Assembly (NCBI GenBank): GCA_000431795.1
Contig: FR887370.1
Span: 64,357-75,364 of the forward strand
From: Clostridium sp. CAG:302
GTDB lineage: Bacteria > Bacillota_I > Bacilli_A > RF39 > UBA660
Length of the DNA stretch: 11,008 nucleotides
Direction: 5' to 3'
In this document: positions 6,487 to 11,008 of the stretch, one piece after another
Position numbering within the stretch: the stretch's first letter is position 1
Layout of the letters: every line of letters starts with the position of its first letter
The notes under the pieces: generated by a model
Seen by the model: only the letters and a program-made list of their open reading frames with translations
Databases searched by the model: none
Told to the model about the DNA's origin: nothing
Program-made: the position numbers and the translations under genes

Positions 6487-8667
6487 TTATATCCTTATTG
6501 GATCAAAATCAAACTCTACTTTTACCTTGGAATTATTTTTATACATACTATCAATAAATTTTAATGTATCATATAGGTTATTATCCTTTTGATATTTTAA
6601 TATTATTTGATAATGATATATATTATTTATTTTAAACATACTTGCAGTAGTAGGTCCCAATATTATGGTACTGGGATTTAATTTACTTTTTAAATAGTTT
6701 CCTATTTTACCGGATTCTTCAAAACCTATATTATAATCTTTAGAGGTAATACTAATTAAAGTCATATAATAGTATGGTGAATATTTTAGCATTTTACGTA
6801 TTTGCATTTCTTCTTTATAGAAACTTATATAGTCGTGTCTTGAAGATAATTCGATACTATAATGTTCTTTATTATATGTTTGGATTATTACTTCACCAGG
6901 ACTTGTACTACGTCCCGCTCTACCAGATACTTGGGAAAGTAACTGGAAGGTATTTTCTCCCGCTCTAAAGTCTGGTACCATTAATGATGAGTCAGCAGAT
7001 ACTACTCCCACAAGAGTTACCAGTGGAAAATCTAAGCCTTTGGCTATCATTTGGGTACCTATTAAGATATCATATTTATGACTACCAAAATCTTCAATTA
7101 TTTTTTCATGTTGTCCTTTTTTACTAGTGGTATCGACATCCATTCTAACTATTTTAGCGTCATATAATTTATGTAATTCTTCTTCTAGTTTCTCAGTACC
7201 AAGACCATAGTCTTTGACATTTTCTCCCCCACATTTAGGGCATTTATTATTTAATGGTACTGATTTACCACAGTAATGACATTTTAGATTGTTACTACTT
7301 TTATGATAAGTATATGTAATATCACAGTTTGGGCATTTCAAAGTATAACCACAGTCCCTGCAGGTTATTACTGAAGAGTATCCTCTTCTATTTAGAAGTA
7401 ATATTACTTGTTCATTTTTAGCTAGTTTTTCTTTTATCTTCTCTTTTAAAATACTTGATAATATGAAATTGCCTTTTTTTACTTCTTCTTTCATATCTAC
7501 TATTTGGACTTTAGGAAGAGTACTAGATCCTACTCTAGTAGTTAGTGTTAGAAGTTCATATACTTTATTACCTGCTCTTGCCATTGATTCTAGACTAGGA
7601 GTAGCACTACCAAGCAATACTGGGCATTTATGATAGTTACTACGCCAAATAGCTATATTTTTGGCATTATACCTTGGATGATTTTCTTGTTTATATGAAG
7701 AAGTATGTTCTTCATCGATTATTATTACTCCAATATTATTAAATGGTACAAAGATAGCACTTCTTGTACCTATTACTATCTTAGATTTACCTTCGGTTAT
7801 TTTTCTATATTCATCATATCTTTCAGTATCAGATAATTTAGAATGTAATACAGATATTATATTACCAAATCTAGAGATAAATTTACCTACTATTTGAGGT
7901 GTTAGACTTATCTCTGGTACTAACATAATAGCGTTCTTTCCATTATTAATAGTCTTCTCTATAATATTCATATATACTTCAGTTTTACCAGAACCGGTAA
8001 CTCCATATAAAAGAAATGTTTTTGAAGTACCGAATGAATTTATTACTCTAGAAGCTACTTCTTTTTGTTTATCAGTTAGTTCTACTTTCTTATAGTTATG
8101 TGAACCTGTATAATTATATCTTTTTTCTTCTTCCATGACTATTTTAGCAAAACCATATTTAATAATAGTATTAATACTACTAGTCATTTTAGTTATTAGA
8201 ATATCCCCTTCTTTTAACTTACATAATATATTTATTTGACTTTCATATTTACAATTTTTAATATATTCATCTATTTCTTCAATACTTTTTAATCTTTTAA
8301 GATATTTATTATATTTTATTTTGATATTGGTATTTATTTCAGCTTTTAGGGCTTTAGGTAGCATTACTTGATAGGCTGATACTAATGAACATAATAGTTT
8401 ATTACTCATATCTTTACCTAGAAGAAGCATTTCTTTATTTAATACTGGAGTATCATCTACTATATCTAGTATATCTTTTATTTTGGTTTTATCATAATTT
8501 ATATCTGGATTTATCTTAGTAACAAATCCTTCAAGAATCATTTTACCAAAACTTATTTTTACTCTAATACCTACTTTTATTTTACTTATTAATTCTTTTG
8601 GTACTGAATAGATATAATTTTGATCTACTGCTTTGGCTCCTATTTGAGTTAATACATTTATATACAT
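6487..8667 (-). CDS. priA: Primosomal protein N', replication-restart helicase PriA
   Basis: PriA recognises stalled or collapsed forks, unwinds them 3' to 5' with ATP, and starts reassembly of the primosome that loads the replicative helicase. The 726-residue product has the family order. It has an N-terminal fork-binding domain (1-100). The helicase core has Walker A GVTGSGKT (222-229), TRSAIFVP (301-308), the DEEH box (318-321) and GSATP (353-357). The zinc-binding region holds eight cysteines (436, 439, 445, 448, 463, 466, 476, 479). Helicase motifs follow: GTQMIAKGLDFP (537-548) and QVSGRAGR (579-586). A C-terminal domain reaches 726. All catalytic and zinc residues expected are present. 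It is shorter than B. subtilis PriA (about 805) but complete. The start is preceded by GTAGGTGG. Usual PriA neighbours (def, fmt, coaBC) are absent from this window; instead the gene lies between an orphan gene and the surface-protein genes. Confidence 0.97.
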   Translation of the reverse strand: MYINVLTQIGAKAVDQNYIYSVPKELISKIKVGIRVKISFGKMILEGFVTKINPDINYDKTKIKDILDIVDDTPVLNKEMLLLGKDMSNKLLCSLVSAYQVMLPKALKAEINTNIKIKYNKYLKRLKSIEEIDEYIKNCKYESQINILCKLKEGDILITKMTSSINTIIKYGFAKIVMEEEKRYNYTGSHNYKKVELTDKQKEVASRVINSFGTSKTFLLYGVTGSGKTEVYMNIIEKTINNGKNAIMLVPEISLTPQIVGKFISRFGNIISVLHSKLSDTERYDEYRKITEGKSKIVIGTRSAIFVPFNNIGVIIIDEEHTSSYKQENHPRYNAKNIAIWRSNYHKCPVLLGSATPSLESMARAGNKVYELLTLTTRVGSSTLPKVQIVDMKEEVKKGNFILSSILKEKIKEKLAKNEQVILLLNRRGYSSVITCRDCGYTLKCPNCDITYTYHKSSNNLKCHYCGKSVPLNNKCPKCGGENVKDYGLGTEKLEEELHKLYDAKIVRMDVDTTSKKGQHEKIIEDFGSHKYDILIGTQMIAKGLDFPLVTLVGVVSADSSLMVPDFRAGENTFQLLSQVSGRAGRSTSPGEVIIQTYNKEHYSIELSSRHDYISFYKEEMQIRKMLKYSPYYYMTLISITSKDYNIGFEESGKIGNYLKSKLNPSTIILGPTTASMFKINNIYHYQIILKYQKDNNLYDTLKFIDSMYKNNSKVKVEFDFDPIRI

Positions 8668-8689
8668 ACTACCACCTACTTATTATTTT

Positions 8690-8718
8690 ATCATATTATT
8701 ATGAAATTTGTTTATTAA
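8690..8718 (-). promoter_or_regulatory. Candidate sigma-A-type promoter of priA
   Basis: On the minus strand TTAATA (8718-8713), a 17-base spacer and TATGAT (8695-8690) lie between the upstream gene's 3' hairpin and the priA start. The match is moderate (four of six and five of six) in a very AT-rich setting, so chance is possible. The position and spacing fit. Confidence 0.4.
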
Positions 8719-8724
8719 ATATTT

Positions 8725-8754
8725 AAGATGGCTATAATATTTTATAGCCATCTT
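8725..8754 (-). terminator. Hairpin overlapping the stop codon of the orphan gene
   Basis: A perfect 12-bp inverted repeat (AAGATGGCTATA and its complement) with a 6-base loop covers the last codons and the TAA (8744-8742) of the 126-residue gene. It has four G-C pairs and is the strongest hairpin in this part of the window. No proper T run follows on either strand, so it may be a weak terminator, an RNA-stabilising 3' end or a processing site rather than a classical intrinsic terminator. Confidence 0.45.
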
Positions 8755-9122
8755 CCATTAGTAATATTTAATATTTCGTTATTTTCATATTTAGTGGTAT
8801 AATTAATAATCTTTTTAATTAGATTTTTAATACTTTTATCACTATTTAAATCTATATCTTTTATATCTATTATTTTTTTTAAGCCTATTTTATATTTATA
8901 ACTATTTACATACATATAGAGACTCCTATCAATTAATCTAATTATTTTTACTTCTTCTTCGTTATCGGCATTACAAGAGAATATTAAATCTTTATACCAA
9001 TCTATTAAATCAAATGATAATTCATCTTCATAGTCGACTTCTGAATTTATTATATCATCGTAATGTGGACAACATTTTAATATCTTTTTTACATTAGATA
9101 TATCTATAGTTTGTGTAATCAT
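8742..9122 (-). CDS. Uncharacterised acidic 126-residue protein
   Basis: I do not recognise a family for this protein. It has no signal peptide or transmembrane segment, is rich in Asp, Glu, Ile and Lys, and looks mostly helical and cytosolic. Visible features are CCPHYDD near residues 17-23, a run of acidic residues around 28-36, and a conserved-looking WYKDLIFSC (about 42-50). The C-terminus (TNGRWL) is encoded inside a 12-bp inverted repeat. It is well supported as a gene: a strong Shine-Dalgarno (AAGGAGA, seven bases from ATG), a close-to-consensus promoter at 9148-9176, and base composition like its neighbours. An A8 run in the reading frame (T8 on the plus strand near 8873-8880) is a possible slippage site. 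It is a single-gene unit upstream of priA; nothing links it functionally to PriA. Confidence 0.75.
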   Translation of the reverse strand: MITQTIDISNVKKILKCCPHYDDIINSEVDYEDELSFDLIDWYKDLIFSCNADNEEEVKIIRLIDRSLYMYVNSYKYKIGLKKIIDIKDIDLNSDKSIKNLIKKIINYTTKYENNEILNITNGRWL

Positions 9123-9147
9123 AGGCTCTCCTTTATTTTACACTTAC

Positions 9148-9176
9148 ATTATAGCAATAGTTTATTTATTTGTAAA
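9148..9176 (-). promoter_or_regulatory. Strong extended -10 promoter of the orphan gene
   Basis: On the minus strand TTTACA (9176-9171), a 17-base spacer and TGCTATAAT with the hexamer at 9153-9148 form the best sigma-A-type promoter in the window: five of six at -35, a perfect -10, and an extended -10 TG. It lies 25 bases upstream of the ATG at 9122, giving a short leader that contains a consensus AAGGAG site. Confidence 0.8.
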
Positions 9177-9307
9177 GATATTCGACATATTTAGATAATA
9201 TATTATATTCGCTTTAATTCTAAGGTATTAAAGTGTTGTTATTAGCCTATAGTCTAATAACAATGTATCTACATACCCATTATATATAAGCCATAAATAT
9301 ATACTAA

Positions 9308-9334
9308 AAGAAAGATATTAGTCATATCTTTCTT
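9308..9334 (-). terminator. Intrinsic terminator of the BspA-like gene
   Basis: A perfect 10-bp stem (AAGAAAGATA with TATCTTTCTT) and a 7-base loop are followed by a short T run on the minus strand. The upstream arm includes part of the stop codon TAA (9335-9333). The further region 9177-9307 holds a second hairpin (9236-9263) without a T tail and no gene. Confidence 0.65.
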
Positions 9335-10631
9335 AGTTATTACTTTTATATGTTAAATATCCAGTAGTATAATTAGCCATAGATATATCTGTTTTTGTAT
9401 TATCGTAGGATACTGCTCCAGATAAAGAAGTACAAGAATGAAACATTAAAGAAGAACTAGTAACATTTGATGTATTCCATAAATCAGATACATATATAGT
9501 TTTAATATTTTTACAAAAGGCAAACATACTATACATATTAGTTACATTTGATGTATTAAAACTAGACAAGTTTAAATTAACTAAAGAACTGCAATCATAA
9601 AACATACCATTCATATTAGTTACATTTGATGTATTAAAACTAGACAAGTTTAAATTAACTAAAGAACTGCAACCAGAAAACATACCTTGCATATTTGTTA
9701 CATTTGATGTATTAAAACTAGATAAATCTAAAGTAGTTAGATTGGAGCATCCATAAAACATATTATTCATTAGTGTTACTTTACTAGTATTAAAGTTTGA
9801 TAAATCTAAAGTGGTCAGACTACCGCAACCATAAAACATACCTTGCATATTTGTTACTTTACTAGTATTAAAACTTGTTAGATTTAAACTTGTTAGATTA
9901 GTACACGTAGCAAACATTGAAGCCATTGCTGTCACATTACTAGTATCAAAATTAGATAAGTCTAGACTAGTTAAACTAGAACATCCTTGAAACATATTAC
10001 TCATATACTTTACTTTTGAAGTGTCAAATGAACTCAAATCTAGACTCTTCAGTGATTTACAATTTCTAAACATACCACCATAACTATATGAATATGGATT
10101 TCCCATATATAGAACATTTGATGTATCAAAGTTAGATAAGTCTAAAGTTGTTATATTAGAACATTCTGCGAACATATTATTCATATCTGTTACTTTACTA
10201 GTATTGAATGTTTTTAAATCTAAAGCAGGTAGACTAGAACATCCCCAGAACATACCATTCATATTAGTAACATTGCTTGTATTAAAGTTTGATAAATCTA
10301 TTGATTTTAAACCTGAACTCATATAAAACATCTTAGACATATTTGTTATGTATGAAGTGTCTAGTTTTGATAAATCTAACTTTTCTATATTAGTTAGATA
10401 AGCAAACATACCTGAAGCATTAGTTCCTGTTTGTAATACTCCATTTTCTCCACCTATCCACATATCATACATTGTTTTTGTACTTCCATCACTTGATGCT
10501 ACTTCTTTTGGGGTATACCATAGCATTACTGTTCCGTCTTGATTTTGTGATATATCTTTTGATACTACTCCAGGTGTATCTGGTACTGTGTTATCTTCTG
10601 CAATAGTAAGTGATTGTATTTCTTCTCTCAT
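9333..10631 (-). CDS. BspA-family leucine-rich-repeat surface protein (DUF285), 3' portion of a frame-broken gene
   Basis: The 432-residue frame contains an N-terminal BspA-type entry domain (about 1-80, with DGTVMLWYT, MYDMWIGGENG and GMFAYLTN), then about twelve repeats of typically 26 residues (81-402). The pattern is LxxLDLSxFNTSxVTNMxxMFxxCSS. It ends with the usual closing segment GYLTYKSNN. Such proteins are cell-surface adhesins in host-associated bacteria. Repeat 4 has a Tyr/Ser-rich insertion of about eight residues (NPYSYSYG). No LPXTG or C-terminal membrane anchor is present, so anchoring is probably N-terminal and outside the window. The ATG at 10631 is unlikely to be the original start: there is no Shine-Dalgarno, and the identical codons in the upstream copy (10933-10935) are internal to a frame open to the window edge. 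The gene is split by a 303-bp tandem duplication. Translation from here would need reinitiation after the stop at 10644-10642, ten bases upstream. Confidence 0.8.
   Translation of the reverse strand: MREEIQSLTIAEDNTVPDTPGVVSKDISQNQDGTVMLWYTPKEVASSDGSTKTMYDMWIGGENGVLQTGTNASGMFAYLTNIEKLDLSKLDTSYITNMSKMFYMSSGLKSIDLSNFNTSNVTNMNGMFWGCSSLPALDLKTFNTSKVTDMNNMFAECSNITTLDLSNFDTSNVLYMGNPYSYSYGGMFRNCKSLKSLDLSSFDTSKVKYMSNMFQGCSSLTSLDLSNFDTSNVTAMASMFATCTNLTSLNLTSFNTSKVTNMQGMFYGCGSLTTLDLSNFNTSKVTLMNNMFYGCSNLTTLDLSSFNTSNVTNMQGMFSGCSSLVNLNLSSFNTSNVTNMNGMFYDCSSLVNLNLSSFNTSNVTNMYSMFAFCKNIKTIYVSDLWNTSNVTSSSLMFHSCTSLSGAVSYDNTKTDISMANYTTGYLTYKSNN
9426..10391 (-). repeat. About twelve 26-residue (78-bp) DUF285 leucine-rich repeats
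   Basis: This is the DNA of the LRR array. Spacing of the recurring GTTACATTTGATGTATTAAA block (plus strand, at 9541, 9619 and 9697) is exactly 78 bases. The repeats closest to the 3' end are nearly identical at DNA level, including 61 identical bases at 9534-9594 and 9612-9672, whereas upstream repeats vary more. This is a protein-coding tandem repeat, not a CRISPR array. Confidence 0.9.
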
Positions 10632-10647
10632 TACTTCAGTATTAAAG
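10345..10647. repeat. Tandem duplication copy B (303 bp) in the BspA-like gene
   Basis: This copy matches 10649-10951 at an offset of 304 bases, with 9 mismatches counted by eye (about 97% identity). A single base (10648) separates the copies. Because 304 is not a multiple of three, the duplication shifts the frame at the junction. Confidence 0.92.
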
Positions 10648-11008
10648 GGTTATGTATGAAGTATCTAGTTTTGATAAATCTAACTTTTCTATATTAGTTA
10701 GATAAGCAAACATACCTGAAGCATTAGTTCCTGTTTGTAATACTCCATTTTCTCCACCTATCCACATATCATACATTGTTTTTGTACTTCCATCACTTGA
10801 TGCTACTTCTTTTGGTGTATACCATAACATTACTGTTCCATCTTTATTTTGTGATATATCTTTTGATACTACTCCTGGTGTGTCTGGTACTGTGTTATCT
10901 TCTGCAATAGTTAGTGATTGTATCTCTTCTCTCATTACTTCAGTATTAAAGAACTTTGATGTACTAGCACTTGGATTATCTGAAGTAGTTATTACATTCT
11001 CTTTATAT
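10642..11008 (-). pseudogene. BspA-like surface protein, upstream fragment ending at the duplication frameshift
   Basis: The frame is open from the window edge at 11008. In frame, before the Met at 10935, it reads YKENVITTSDNPSASTSKFF and NTEV, so the Met is internal. It then repeats the entry domain of the BspA-like protein, identical to the downstream copy apart from one residue, and stops after LDTSYITL at 10644-10642, where the duplication junction shifts the frame. It therefore lacks all but the first part of the LRR array. The real start, and any signal or prepilin-type anchor, must lie beyond the window. Deleting one 304-bp repeat unit would restore a single continuous reading frame from here through 9333. 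It could be a decayed gene, a switched-off phase, or an assembly artefact. Confidence 0.75.
10649..10951. repeat. Tandem duplication copy A (303 bp) in the BspA-like gene
   Basis: This is the partner of 10345-10647. It encodes MREEIQSLTIAEDN through LDTSYIT, in frame with upstream sequence to the window edge, and runs into the stop at 10644-10642 just past the junction. Of the nine nucleotide differences between copies, only one changes an amino acid (Gln to Lys at residue 31 of the copy). Confidence 0.92.

Noticed and set aside
6487..6520. Imperfect hairpin at the end of priA followed by a T-rich run
   Set aside because: The stem is interrupted (ATCC/GGAT plus a separate GATTTT/AAAATC pair), and the T-rich run is already explained as the promoter spacer of the next gene.
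9236..9263. 10-bp hairpin (TTGTTATTAG with its complement)
   Set aside because: It has no T run on either strand and no adjacent gene end. It could be a chance structure in AT-rich DNA or a second weak terminator, and is not supported enough to list.
9426..10391. Regular 78-bp repeats resembling an array
   Set aside because: They encode a continuous DUF285 leucine-rich-repeat protein. The repeat unit is coding throughout, without constant repeats and unique spacers, so this is not CRISPR.
10629..10631. ATG as a true start of the BspA-like gene
   Set aside because: There is no Shine-Dalgarno, and the same Met in the upstream copy is internal to a frame open to the window edge. It is kept only as the nominal boundary of the 3' fragment.
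1..11008. Reassigned genetic code (TGA as Trp), considered because of the low GC
   Set aside because: Trp is encoded by TGG in priA and the surface proteins, and the frames need no TGA read-through.

Overview
The window is strongly AT-rich (roughly three quarters A+T by eye), uses the standard bacterial code (Trp is TGG, stops are TAA or TAG), and has every supported gene on the minus strand. Two sporulation genes, a SpoIIIAH homologue and a GerE-type regulator, sit at the low-coordinate end. This suggests an endospore-forming, low-GC Firmicute (Bacilli/Erysipelotrichia-like, probably host-associated, given the BspA-type and InlB-repeat surface proteins). The assignment rests on gene content alone.

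Layout in transcription order (high to low coordinates). 11008-9333: a BspA-family leucine-rich-repeat surface protein gene whose 5' end lies outside the window. It is broken by an imperfect 303-bp tandem duplication that shifts the frame, and it ends in a hairpin terminator. 9122-8742: a 126-residue orphan protein with its own strong sigma-A-type promoter. 8667-6487: priA, the replication-restart helicase. 6429-4060 and 3853-1247: two large tandem paralogues, each with a type IV prepilin-like N-terminus, Fn3-like and InlB/Listeria-Bacteroides-repeat-like domains and a cysteine-rich C-terminus. Each has its own near-identical promoter. 1234-815: a small membrane-anchored protein translationally coupled to the second paralogue. 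745-257: spoIIIAH. 163-1: the start of gerE, running off the window.

Three themes stand out. First, a surface-protein module of giant prepilin-like multidomain proteins beside a BspA-type LRR protein, with repeated sequence that could recombine. Second, a sporulation pair in an unusual arrangement: spoIIIAH is not preceded by spoIIIAG and lies next to gerE. A 13-bp inverted repeat between them could sequester the gerE ribosome binding site. Third, compact 3' ends, in which hairpins overlap or abut stop codons at three genes.

No rRNA, tRNA, CRISPR array, insertion sequence or phage gene was recognised. No gene-free stretch exceeds about 300 bases; the longest, 9123-9332 and 3854-4059, hold promoters and terminators.
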